Source: Onstottus_B arcticum (GTDB lineage: Bacteria; Acidobacteriota; Blastocatellia; UBA7656). From it: a stretch of 64,000 nucleotides of DNA. Location: contig JBBPIE010000025.1 in NCBI GenBank assembly GCA_038040485.1, forward strand, positions 44,419 to 108,418, given 5' to 3'. Under the pieces are notes generated by a model. It had not been told where the DNA came from. It searched no databases and worked only from the letters and a program-made list of their open reading frames with translations. This document shows, piece after piece, positions 25,834 to 33,906 of the stretch. Position 1 is the stretch's first letter. Every line of letters starts with the position of its first letter. The position numbers were made by a program, and so were the translations under genes.

Positions 25834-26604
25834 ATGCAAGCTTTCAACGAGACACTCGGCTTGGCGCACGAGGACGCAGTGATGAGGACTCCGCTAGACG
25901 AACGTCAACGCATAGGGGTGTGCACTCAGAACCGCGACGTTAACGTTCAACGCTTTCTTGCTCTCGGGCTTGTTATCGCTATGGCGGGAGCGCTTTCAGC
26001 TTGCGTGTCTGGCGCCTCTGCCCGAAAAGCGTCAGCAAGAGCGACGGCGGAAAACCTAAACCGGAAGTCGGTGTCGGCCAATCCCCAGATAAGGAAGACA
26101 GTCGACTCGGCCATCGAACAAACGCAGTACACCTTTGAGTACGACCCTTCTTATACGAAACTGGATTATCCTGGCGGCGATGTGCCTCGTGAGCGCGGCG
26201 TCTGTGCGGATGTAGTCGTCAGGGCATTCCGAGGCGCGGGAATCGACCTGCAAAAACAGATCCACGAGGACATGGAGAAACACTTCCCGGCGTACCCTGA
26301 CAGGTGGGGCGCTCGCAAGCCGGATTCAAACATCGATCATCGGCGCGTGCCAAACTTGATGACGTTTTTTGAGAGAGCCGGCAAGTCCGTCCCGATCACA
26401 AAGCAACCGGCGGACTACTTGCCGGGTGATGTCGTTGCGTGGGAACTCGACAACCACTTGCTTCACATTGGCCTTGTCATCGACGCGGTCGCCGAGGGAA
26501 CGCCGAACTATCTGGTCGTTCACAACATCGGCGCGGGCGCAAAGATCGAGGACGTGGTGATGGCATGGAAGATAATCGGTCATTACAGGATGTGGAAGGA
26601 ATGA
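25834..26604 (+). CDS. DUF1287 lipoprotein (predicted NlpC/P60-like amidase fold)
   Basis: A 256-residue protein. A hydrophobic run ending in GALSAC at residues ~48-53 looks like a lipobox, so the N-terminus is probably processed and lipidated; the real start may be later than 25834. The DUF1287 domain (~85-255) has YDPSYTKLDYPGGDVPRERGVCADVVVRAFRGAGIDLQ with a conserved Cys, then HRRVPNLMTFFER, LPGDVVAWEL and HIGLVID. A Cys-His pair of this kind suggests a cysteine hydrolase acting on envelope peptides. It lies inside the xse operon, and its stop overlaps the xseB ATG. Confidence 0.85.
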   Translation: MQAFNETLGLAHEDAVMRTPLDERQRIGVCTQNRDVNVQRFLALGLVIAMAGALSACVSGASARKASARATAENLNRKSVSANPQIRKTVDSAIEQTQYTFEYDPSYTKLDYPGGDVPRERGVCADVVVRAFRGAGIDLQKQIHEDMEKHFPAYPDRWGARKPDSNIDHRRVPNLMTFFERAGKSVPITKQPADYLPGDVVAWELDNHLLHIGLVIDAVAEGTPNYLVVHNIGAGAKIEDVVMAWKIIGHYRMWKE

Positions 26605-26834
26605 CACCAGAAAAGAGTTTCGAATCATCGCTCGAGGAGCTGGAGCGAATCGTGCAACAGCTTGAGGGAGGCGACTTGCCGCTGGATCGCTCGCTGGAGC
26701 TGTTCGAGCAGGGTGTTCGACTTTCGCGCGAGTGCCAGAAGCGACTGGATGAGGCAGAGCGCAAGATCGAAATCTTGCTCAAGGGCAGCGACGGCGCTTA
26801 TGTTCCAACCCCGTTTGAAGAAACAGAAGAATGA
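26601..26834 (+). CDS. xseB: Exodeoxyribonuclease VII small subunit
   Basis: A 77-residue helical protein with the typical XseB sequence: SFESSLEELERIVQQLEGGDLPLDRSLELFEQGVRLSRECQKRLDEAERKIEIL. The ATG at 26601 overlaps the DUF1287 stop (ATGA), and its own stop overlaps the ispA ATG, so all three are translationally coupled. It pairs with XseA to form exonuclease VII. Confidence 0.95.
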   Translation: MTPEKSFESSLEELERIVQQLEGGDLPLDRSLELFEQGVRLSRECQKRLDEAERKIEILLKGSDGAYVPTPFEETEE

Positions 26835-27730
26835 CTTCGGCGGAAACCATCACTGACTATCTCGCTCGGCGTGCGGTGGAAATCAACGCGTGGCTTGAAT
26901 GTCTCGTTCCGACCGAAGATGTCGAGCCGCGGCAGCTCCACAAAGCGATGCGTTACAGCTTGCTGGCCGGTGGCAAACGGTTGCGCCCGGCGCTCGCGCT
27001 CGCGGCCGGCGAGGCGTTAGGCGCGCCAACTGACGACCTGATGCCTGCTGCGTGCGCAATCGAAATGATTCATACGTACTCGTTGATTCACGACGACCTT
27101 CCAGCGATGGACAACGACGACTTGCGACGCGGACGGCCCACCTGTCACAAAGCTTTCGGCGAGGCCGTTGCCATTCTGGCCGGCGATGCGCTATTGACCC
27201 AGGCGTTTCGGGTCCTTGCGTCGGATGCTCCACACCGTGACGCTGCCAGGCAGGTTCGAGTCATCCGCGAGATCGCAACGGCGGCTGGATCGGTTGACGG
27301 TATGATCGGCGGCCAGATGGCCGATATCGAAAACGAAGGCAGACAGGTCGCCGCGGCGACTCTCGAATACATCCATCGTTCGAAGACCGGAGCGCTGATC
27401 ACTGCGCCGGTCGTCATCGGAGGGATCATCGCGGGCGCAAGCGAAGAACAGCTCGACAAGCTGAGGGCTTACGGTGAACGAATCGGACTAGCGTTTCAGA
27501 TCGCCGACGACATCCTGGACCTTACTTCCACGAGCGAGCAACTAGGCAAGACACCCGGCAAGGATCAAGCCGCCAACAAAGCGACCTACCCTTCGGTGCA
27601 CGGAATTCCGGCCTCCGAGCGGCGAGCTCGAGAGCTTGTAGGAGAAGCCGTTGAGATCGTTTCGAGCCTGCGGCTTGGCACCAGTGTACTTGAGGACATA
27701 GCCCGGTTTATCGTTGCAAGGACATCTTGA
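26831..27730 (+). CDS. ispA: Farnesyl/geranylgeranyl diphosphate synthase
   Basis: A 299-residue trans-isoprenyl diphosphate synthase. The first Asp-rich motif is LIHDDLPAMDNDDLRRGRPTCH and the second FQIADDILDLTS, with the early GGKRLRPAL. It condenses isopentenyl diphosphate with allylic diphosphates, feeding undecaprenyl and quinone synthesis. Position after xseB and before dxs is the classic arrangement. Product chain length (C15 or C20) cannot be fixed with certainty. Confidence 0.94.
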   Translation: MTSAETITDYLARRAVEINAWLECLVPTEDVEPRQLHKAMRYSLLAGGKRLRPALALAAGEALGAPTDDLMPAACAIEMIHTYSLIHDDLPAMDNDDLRRGRPTCHKAFGEAVAILAGDALLTQAFRVLASDAPHRDAARQVRVIREIATAAGSVDGMIGGQMADIENEGRQVAAATLEYIHRSKTGALITAPVVIGGIIAGASEEQLDKLRAYGERIGLAFQIADDILDLTSTSEQLGKTPGKDQAANKATYPSVHGIPASERRARELVGEAVEIVSSLRLGTSVLEDIARFIVARTS

Positions 27731-27793
27731 CGCCAGCTATGCTCACCTTCTACCAGTTACCTGACTGACATACTTTGGAGACCAATCATAGCC

Positions 27794-29698
27794 ATGACAC
27801 TACTAGAACAGATCAACGACCCGGCGGACCTCCGGCGGCTTCCGCAATCGAGCCTTCAACCGCTTGCGGATGAGCTGCGCGAGTACATGATTGAGACGCT
27901 GTCGAAGATCGGCGGCCACACTGGCGCGAGTCTCGGCCCAGTCGAGCTTATCCTGGCGCTGCACTACGCCTTTGATACGCCGCGCGACAAGCTGGTCATC
28001 GACATCGGTCACCAGGCCTATTCTCACAAGATCATCACCGGCCGCCGCGACCAGTTTCCGACCATCCGTCAGTATGAAGGGCTCAGCGGGTTCTTGCGGC
28101 GCGAGGAATCCGAGTACGACGTGTTTAACGCTGCGCACGCCGGAACATCTATCTCCTCCGCGTTGGGAATCGCGGCCGCCCGCGATTTGAAAGGCGAAGA
28201 CTTCAATGTGATTGCTTTCATTGGCGACGCCGGACTCACGGCCGGAATGGCGCTCGAAGGAATCAATCAGGTTGGTCACTTGAAGAAACGGATGATCATC
28301 CTGCTCAACGACAACGAAATGTCGATCTCGCCAAACGTCGGAGCGCTTGCCGGCTATCTGAACCGAATCCGCGGCGCACGTCCGTACAACGAGTTGAAGA
28401 GCGAGGTGGAGGAGTGGCTAAAGGTGATCCCGGCCTTCGGCGAGATGATGCTCTCGGGGGCTAAGGCCGTGAAGGATACGCTGACGCGTGCGTTCATACC
28501 CGGCGCGCTTTGGGAAGAGCTTGGGCTCAAGTATCTGGGCCCGATCAACGGCCACGACATAAACTCGATACTTGCGACTCTCGAGGAAGCGAAGAAGGAG
28601 ACAGGCCCGGTGTTGATTCACGCGCTGACTGTTAAGGGCAAAGGTTACGAACCGGCCGAGCGCGACAAGGCCGCGTGGCACGGAACGTCGGCGTTCGAAA
28701 TCGCAACCGGCAAGTTCATAAAGGAGCCCGCGTCGGCGCCCGCTTACACCGCGGTCTTCGCGCAAGCCACGATTGATTTGATGAAAGAAGACGATCGCAT
28801 CGTCGCGATCACCGCAGCGATGCCCGACGGCACGGGTCTGAGCAAGGTAATGAAGGAGTTCCCGGATCGCACGTTTGACACCGCCATCGCCGAGCAGCAC
28901 GCGGTGACCTTCGCGGCTGGAATGGCGACCGAGGGTTTGAAGCCTATTGCCGCGATTTATTCGACGTTCTTGCAACGGGCTTACGATCAGATATTCCACG
29001 ATGTAGTGTTGATGGGACTCGATGTGACATTTGCGCTCGATCGCGCAGGGGTAGCGGGCGCAGACGGCCCGACACATCACGGATTGATGGACTTTGCTTA
29101 TCTGCGGCCGATGCCTGGCTTTGTTATTATGGCGCCGAAGGACGAGGACGAGCTTCGGCACATGCTGAAGACGGGAGTCGAGTACAACGGTCCGGCTTCG
29201 GTGCGTTACCCGCGCGGCAGCGGAGTCGGCGCTCCGATGGATGAACCGATTCACGCTCTCGATATCGGGAAGGCCGAGATTCTTCGCGACGGAACTGACG
29301 TTGCCATACTTGGAATCGGTTCCGAGGTCAGCTACTGCGTGAAAGCGGCCGAGAGGCTGGCGGCGGATGGCTTGAATCCCACTGTGGTGAACGCTCGTTT
29401 CGTGAAGCCGCTCGACGGCGAGTTGATCCTCGCTCTCGCCCGCTCGCATGGAATGATCGTGACTGCCGAAGATCACTACCTGATGGGCGGGTTCGGCAGC
29501 GCGGTGATGGAACTGCTCGAACAGAACCACTTGAGCGACGTGCGCGTGTTGAGGCTCGGGTTCCCGGACAAGTTGATTGAGCACGCCAGCCAGAGCTTGC
29601 TACTTGCGAAGTACGGCCTCGACGCCGATGGAATCTATTCGCAGGTTAGAGACTTTGTTGCAAGCAAGTTCAGCTTCGAGCCGGTATACAGCAAATAG
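27794..29698 (+). CDS. dxs: 1-deoxy-D-xylulose-5-phosphate synthase
   Basis: A 634-residue DXS of normal length. Thiamine-diphosphate site: GDAGLTAGMALEGINQ and LNDNEMSISPNVG. Early motifs are GHTGASLGPVELILALH and DIGHQAYSHKIITGR. Transketolase-type pyrimidine domain: TAIAEQHAVTFAAGMA with the catalytic Glu, and GADGPTHHGLMDFAYLR. The C-terminal domain ends the chain. It makes DXP from pyruvate and glyceraldehyde-3-phosphate, the first step of the MEP isoprenoid pathway, directly upstream in metabolism of ispA, which is encoded 63 bases before it. Confidence 0.97.
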   Translation: MTLLEQINDPADLRRLPQSSLQPLADELREYMIETLSKIGGHTGASLGPVELILALHYAFDTPRDKLVIDIGHQAYSHKIITGRRDQFPTIRQYEGLSGFLRREESEYDVFNAAHAGTSISSALGIAAARDLKGEDFNVIAFIGDAGLTAGMALEGINQVGHLKKRMIILLNDNEMSISPNVGALAGYLNRIRGARPYNELKSEVEEWLKVIPAFGEMMLSGAKAVKDTLTRAFIPGALWEELGLKYLGPINGHDINSILATLEEAKKETGPVLIHALTVKGKGYEPAERDKAAWHGTSAFEIATGKFIKEPASAPAYTAVFAQATIDLMKEDDRIVAITAAMPDGTGLSKVMKEFPDRTFDTAIAEQHAVTFAAGMATEGLKPIAAIYSTFLQRAYDQIFHDVVLMGLDVTFALDRAGVAGADGPTHHGLMDFAYLRPMPGFVIMAPKDEDELRHMLKTGVEYNGPASVRYPRGSGVGAPMDEPIHALDIGKAEILRDGTDVAILGIGSEVSYCVKAAERLAADGLNPTVVNARFVKPLDGELILALARSHGMIVTAEDHYLMGGFGSAVMELLEQNHLSDVRVLRLGFPDKLIEHASQSLLLAKYGLDADGIYSQVRDFVASKFSFEPVYSK

Positions 29699-29742
29699 TT
29701 GTGTTATGGACCATGTTTGTTGCCTGAGGAAAGAGTATAGCG

Positions 29743-30153
29743 ATGAGCCGACAAGCAATAACGGTAGAACTTCCTGAAGAGGTGTACAGGCATGTGAAGC
29801 GGGCTGCCGAGGGTATGAAGAGTCCGCTAGAGCGGACGCTTGCAAGCATTGTGAGAGCTGCCACGCCTTCGCTTGAAAAGGTGCCGCCTCAATATCGCCC
29901 GGAGCTAGAGAGCATGGAAACCCTCAGCGATGACGAGTTATTGAAGATTGCGAACAGTCGATTGCCAGCAGAGCATCAACGCAGGTTGGCGAGTCTATTG
30001 CGAAAGGCTGCCGGCGAATTGAAAGATCGAGAGCGAGCGACGCTCACCCGACTGCGCGACGACGCCGATCGCCTTACCTTGCGCAAGTCTTACGCATTTC
30101 TTCTCTTGAAATTTCGTGGGCATACCATACCAGCGCCGCGGGAAACTGGATAA
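29743..30153 (+). CDS. Small protein with RHH-like N-terminus, partner of the HNH gene
   Basis: A 136-residue protein. It begins QAITVELPEEVYRHVKRAAEGMKSPLERTLASIV, which looks like a ribbon-helix-helix DNA-binding start. It then has long charged helices (ELLKIANSRLPAEHQRRLASLLRKAAGELKDRERATLTRLRDDADRLTLRKSYAFLLLKFRG). Its TAA overlaps the ATG of the HNH gene (TAATG), so the two are coupled like a toxin-antitoxin or immunity pair. I know of this pairing in other bacteria but not of an assigned function. Confidence 0.65.
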   Translation: MSRQAITVELPEEVYRHVKRAAEGMKSPLERTLASIVRAATPSLEKVPPQYRPELESMETLSDDELLKIANSRLPAEHQRRLASLLRKAAGELKDRERATLTRLRDDADRLTLRKSYAFLLLKFRGHTIPAPRETG

Positions 30154-30590
30154 TGATAACTCGCAAACTGCGTATCTCGCGCGAGGCGCGAGAGCGGGTT
30201 GCCGAGGCTGCTTTCTATCGATGTGGTTATTGCAGGACCCCTGAGAGTTTCGCAGGTTATCGCCTGACCATCGATCACATCATTCCCGAATCTAAAGGCG
30301 GCACGTCCGTCGAAGAGAACTTGTGGCTGGCTTGCGCAGCTTGCAATCAGTTCAAGGGAGTGCGAACGCAAGCCCGCGATCCGTTAACGCGGCGTCAAGT
30401 TCGATTGTTCAATCCACGCCTGCAACAATGGGAAACGCATTTCGCCTGGCACTGGGACGATGCGGCGAAAGTGTTGGGCTTGACCGCGTGTGGGCGCGCA
30501 ACTGTTATTGCCCTTCAATTGAACCGACCGGAGATCGTGGCAGCTCGCTCGCTTTGGGTGCAGGTGGGTTGGTGGCCTCCGAAGGGTTAA
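30153..30590 (+). CDS. HNH endonuclease family protein
   Basis: A 145-residue protein with a clear HNH fold: RCGYC (first zinc knuckle), LTIDHIIPESKGGTSVEENLWLACAACNQFKG (His-Asn-His core and second CxxC knuckle), residues ~21-68. A C-terminal extension of ~75 residues contains FNPRLQQWETHFAWHWDD. It cleaves or nicks DNA (or RNA) by family. The coupled upstream gene may control it. It and its partner interrupt the usual dxs-tlyA neighbourhood, so the pair may be acquired. Confidence 0.85.
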   Translation: MITRKLRISREARERVAEAAFYRCGYCRTPESFAGYRLTIDHIIPESKGGTSVEENLWLACAACNQFKGVRTQARDPLTRRQVRLFNPRLQQWETHFAWHWDDAAKVLGLTACGRATVIALQLNRPEIVAARSLWVQVGWWPPKG

Positions 30591-30637
30591 TTAAGCGACA
30601 GGACAGACTAGCGACCAAAAGACTACAGGGTCCTGCC

Positions 30638-31381
30638 TCATTGACTTTCGCGCCTGCCCTCGACAGGAACCGGGTCGAAAAACTCCGTTGTATGTTCCGT
30701 GACGCTCGCGGGTGGAGCGTCCAAACGAGGATAGCTTGTGGTAGCAGGTTCCGTGGGGGCCGGTACGTAAGGTTCTCGATCCACATCCGGCGGGACCGTG
30801 AAGCGATCACTCAGGGTCTTCATTGATTCTGCGAACGCCGCGTAGATGATTTGAGCCAGGCCTTTCACCACTGGAAATACCGAAATCATCCAAGCCAGTC
30901 TGGCCGCGTGTTGAATGGCGTCCAACTTGTTCGCGGTTAGGTTCGGAATGTCGTTGAGAGCATCCGAGTTCGCGACGTTCTGGCCGAGATAATACAGCAG
31001 CACGCCGAGACCACCGCCCCAGAACAAGCTTAGCAGGCCGTTCCTGAGGTTGTGTTGCCAGGAGTACGCCATCCAGTCTTTCGGGCGCGGCAGGTTCCGC
31101 CTTTTAGCTTCCTCGCGTTCCCGTCTTCTTATTTCGCGCGTTGTTCGGCCGCGCTTCACTCCTGCGTGAACGCCCGGGCCGGCGCTGCCGCCCCAGCCTT
31201 CTTTCCAGCTCTTGGCGAACTCTATCGCATTTTGTTTGAGAGCTTCTACATCGACGCCGTGGATGGACTGGCCGCCGTCCCCGCCTCGCAATGCGTTGTT
31301 TATCAACTGCAGGTTCGTTCCGCACGACTTGCAGAATCTCTGACCATCCAGCGCTTCAGCTCCGCATTTCGGACAAAACAT
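30638..31381 (-). CDS. Zinc-ribbon membrane protein
   Basis: A 247-residue protein starting at the ATG at 31381, which has GGAGGAG just upstream. Residues 1-22 form a double CxxC zinc ribbon (MFCPKCG...RFCKSCGTNL). A charged stretch rich in Arg and Glu follows (~75-100). Two membrane segments come next: NGLLSLFWGGGLGVLLYYLG and the region WMISVFPVVKGLAQIIYAAF. The tail is Pro/Thr-rich. Such proteins are common and uncharacterised. Confidence 0.8.
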   Translation of the reverse strand: MFCPKCGAEALDGQRFCKSCGTNLQLINNALRGGDGGQSIHGVDVEALKQNAIEFAKSWKEGWGGSAGPGVHAGVKRGRTTREIRRREREEAKRRNLPRPKDWMAYSWQHNLRNGLLSLFWGGGLGVLLYYLGQNVANSDALNDIPNLTANKLDAIQHAARLAWMISVFPVVKGLAQIIYAAFAESMKTLSDRFTVPPDVDREPYVPAPTEPATTSYPRLDAPPASVTEHTTEFFDPVPVEGRRESQ

Positions 31382-31459
31382 GTGCTCCTCCAGTAAACGG
31401 CGAGTTCCCAAGGTGAAAGCTTACCCACAACGCAAATTCTTGTCACTGCCCTGGGTGGC

Positions 31460-31513
31460 GCAAGCTGCCAGCTTGCGAGGAGCCGGGCGACTAACCACTC
31501 TTTCGCAAGCTGG
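31460..31513. repeat. Short palindromic repeat (REP-like)
   Basis: GCAAGCTG (31460-31467) and CAGCTTGC (31469-31476) form a perfect 8-bp palindrome around one base. The half-motif CGCAAGCTGG recurs at 31504-31513. It lies in the 212-base divergent gap between the zinc-ribbon gene and the DUF5715 gene, in which no gene was seen. Confidence 0.5.
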
Positions 31514-31593
31514 CCACTCTGACGGCGTGCCACGTTTGAGCAGGTGCGTCGAGCGACCACCAACTTCTGTACGCCGGCCATAGCGCGATAGTT

Positions 31594-32841
31594 TTGAACT
31601 CGGATAAGCTTATGTGCGGAGTCACATCGATGGGCTGTCACGTTCAGCGCGAAAAGATTGTCGCCGCCGTTATCACATCGTCCGCGATGGCAGTAATTCT
31701 TTGCGCGGGCTGCAAGCGGGCGACCGTGACAGCGCCGCCCGCGGGTGTTGCGACACTCGATCCCTGGAAGCAAGCGATTGGCAGAGTCGAACAAGACCGC
31801 GGTGAGGCAATGGGTCGAAACGCATTGGTCGAGGTTCCGGCCGAGTTAAGACACTATGCCGATCGGCGCAGGTTTCTTGCTGTTCAAGCAGCCGACTCGC
31901 ATGCCCACAACGATTCGATTCCCAGCGACTTCGCGGACCTTGCGCAGTTGATTCAGCAGCGTAGCTTTGTCGAGATGAAACCTCTGGGTCAGGACTACGT
32001 TCTGTATGGCGTTGGCCAGAATGTTGGCGGCGGGCCGTTCACGCACTACGATCGCGCGACGCGGCAAGACATATCGCTTGCTGCAACGAGAGACGACCTG
32101 GGACAGGAGATGCAGCGTGCGATTGACTTAGTGAAGGACAGCAAGGCGAGGCTCGCGTACCTGGTAGCCGAGCGGCGGCGGGCGCCCGCAAGAGATCGCG
32201 CGCTGCGAACCGCCCTGCTAAACGAGGTCACGCAAGCGCGCAAGTTGCTAAACTCGACTGTCGCGAAGAGCAGGTTGCTGGGCGCTTTCTACGAGAACAC
32301 CGAGCGGAGCGAGTTGTTGATGAGTGAACACCGGCTGCTCTCGAATCTGGCGCGAGACTTCGAGGGTGAGGCTTACGATCTGAACGATGTGGATGCGATG
32401 AAGAGGTTCAAGACTCGCCTTCTCAGCTTCATTCGTCCACAGGCGCGCGACTTGCTGATTCGGATTGCTCACGATTACAAAGAAAAGTTTGACCGACCGC
32501 TGCCAATCTCATCGCTGGTGCGGCCCGAGCAGTACCAACACGAGTTGTCGAAGAGGAACGCAAACGCAGCGCGTGGTTCAACACCACCTCACTCGACCGG
32601 GCTGGCGTTCGATGTTTATTACGGCTATATGAGTGCGGCCGAGCAGGAATACTTAATGTCGGTGATCGCACGGCTAAAGGACGCGGGCCAGGTTGAAGCC
32701 CTGCGCGAGTCGCGGGAGAACATTCACGTGTATGTGTTTGCCAATGGCGCACGGCCGGCCGAAAAGCTAATCGCCCAGGTGATTGCCGGAGAACGATTGC
32801 GAAAACCTCACAAGAGGTCACACGCTGTCTCGGCACATTGA
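31594..32841 (+). CDS. DUF5715 lipoprotein, peptidase-like
   Basis: A 415-residue protein. A hydrophobic segment followed by ILCAGCKR (residues ~38-45) forms a lipobox, so the mature protein is probably anchored to the outer or inner membrane. The middle is helical and charged. The C-terminal part (~295-395) has PISSLVRPEQYQHELSKRNANAARGSTPPHSTGLAFDVYYG and ENIHVYVF. The spacing of His-x6-Asp and a later His resembles zinc D-Ala-D-Ala carboxypeptidases (LAS family), which I infer as the fold. Residues before the lipobox may not be translated. Confidence 0.75.
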   Translation: MNSDKLMCGVTSMGCHVQREKIVAAVITSSAMAVILCAGCKRATVTAPPAGVATLDPWKQAIGRVEQDRGEAMGRNALVEVPAELRHYADRRRFLAVQAADSHAHNDSIPSDFADLAQLIQQRSFVEMKPLGQDYVLYGVGQNVGGGPFTHYDRATRQDISLAATRDDLGQEMQRAIDLVKDSKARLAYLVAERRRAPARDRALRTALLNEVTQARKLLNSTVAKSRLLGAFYENTERSELLMSEHRLLSNLARDFEGEAYDLNDVDAMKRFKTRLLSFIRPQARDLLIRIAHDYKEKFDRPLPISSLVRPEQYQHELSKRNANAARGSTPPHSTGLAFDVYYGYMSAAEQEYLMSVIARLKDAGQVEALRESRENIHVYVFANGARPAEKLIAQVIAGERLRKPHKRSHAVSAH

Positions 32842-32889
32842 TGCCGGTTCAGACAGCCAGGCGAACTGTAAGGTGTTAATTCGAATGTC

Positions 32890-33005
32890 TTCTCTGCGTA
32901 ACCTTTGCGGCTCAGCGTCTCTGCGGTTAGTTGGCTCTGCGGCTAGTTACCTTCGAGATCCGCTAATCGCAGAGCCGTCGAGCCGCAGAGCAAACGCAGA
33001 GTTGA
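32890..33005. repeat. Inverted-repeat-rich intergenic element
   Basis: The gap between the DUF5715 gene and tlyA contains several copies of CTCTGCG/CTCTGCGG on the left and their complement CGCAGAG/CCGCAGAGC on the right, around a centre near 32950. This would form a long imperfect hairpin in the RNA. It is probably a repeat-derived sequence, and no coding function was seen. Confidence 0.5.
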
Positions 33006-33057
33006 AGTCAGGACACGGACACGCCTGCAAATAACTCGCGGGCGAGTGGAACATGGC

Positions 33058-33858
33058 ATGGCAAAAGAACGACTCGACAAAGTCCTGGTCGACCGCGGAC
33101 TGGCGGAGAGTCGCACGCGGGCTCAAGCGCTGGTACTTGCCGGCCAGGTTCTCGTGGACGAGCAGCGTGCCGACAAGCCCGGGCACTCGATTGACTCAAA
33201 CGCCGAGATTCGGATCAAGGGCGAGACGCTTCGGTACGTGGGCCGCGGCGGTCTCAAACTCGAGGCCGCGCTTCGTGAGTTCAGGATCGACCCGGCCGGT
33301 AAGAACTGCATCGACGTTGGCGCTTCCACTGGCGGCTTCACCGATTGTTTGCTTCAGCATGGCGCCTCGCGTGTTTGGGCGGTCGATGTGGGTCACAACC
33401 AGCTTGTGTGGAAGCTCCGGCAAGACTCGCGTGTTGTGAGTCTTGAAGGAGTCAACGCTCGCAACCTCAGTCCAACGCAGTTCCCGGTTGCTTTCGATCT
33501 GGCCACGGTTGACGTGTCATTCATCTCGTTGGGCAAGATTCTGCCGGCGCTCCTAGCCTGTCTGACACTCGAAGCGGATTGCGTCGCGTTGATCAAGCCT
33601 CAGTTCGAGGTTGGCAAAGGCGAAGTCGGTAAAGGTGGAATAGTGACCGATCCACGACAGCATCGCCGCGTTCTTCGCGAAATCGCCGATGCGACTCGAG
33701 CGATGGGTTTCCAACCGATGGGCTTGATCGAATCACCGATACGCGGCGCAGAAGGGAACCGAGAGTTCTTGATCCACCTCGCGCTTCACGGCGCCGGTGA
33801 GTCTAATGTGGGTCTCATTGACGCCGCAATAAAGTATCTCTGGGAATCGGCTGAATGA
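33058..33858 (+). CDS. tlyA: TlyA family rRNA (cytidine-2'-O)-methyltransferase
   Basis: A 266-residue TlyA. The N-terminal S4 RNA-binding domain is RLDKVLVDRGLAESRTRAQALVLAGQVLVDEQ (residues ~4-35). The FtsJ-type methyltransferase follows with CIDVGASTGGFTDCLLQHGASRVWAVDVGHNQL (motif I), TVDVSFISLGKILPAL, and ALIKPQFEVGKGEVGKGGIV. The ATG at 33058 is preferred to a GTG at 33046. The family 2'-O-methylates 16S/23S rRNA cytidines. Together with xseA, xseB, ispA and dxs upstream it recalls the conserved xse-ispA-dxs-tlyA cluster, here broken by four inserted genes. Confidence 0.92.
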   Translation: MAKERLDKVLVDRGLAESRTRAQALVLAGQVLVDEQRADKPGHSIDSNAEIRIKGETLRYVGRGGLKLEAALREFRIDPAGKNCIDVGASTGGFTDCLLQHGASRVWAVDVGHNQLVWKLRQDSRVVSLEGVNARNLSPTQFPVAFDLATVDVSFISLGKILPALLACLTLEADCVALIKPQFEVGKGEVGKGGIVTDPRQHRRVLREIADATRAMGFQPMGLIESPIRGAEGNREFLIHLALHGAGESNVGLIDAAIKYLWESAE

Positions 33859-33906
33859 TAAGGAGGCCCTAATTGCGAAAGCCCGGGATGATCTACTGAC
33901 TGCTCA

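Noticed and set aside
28418..29584. Long minus-strand open frame (388 codons) opposite dxs.
   Set aside because: Antisense to a full-length dxs; its composition is that of a shadow frame.
30323..30826. A 167-codon plus-strand open frame over the HNH gene end.
   Set aside because: Shadow of the HNH gene and of the opposite-strand zinc-ribbon gene.
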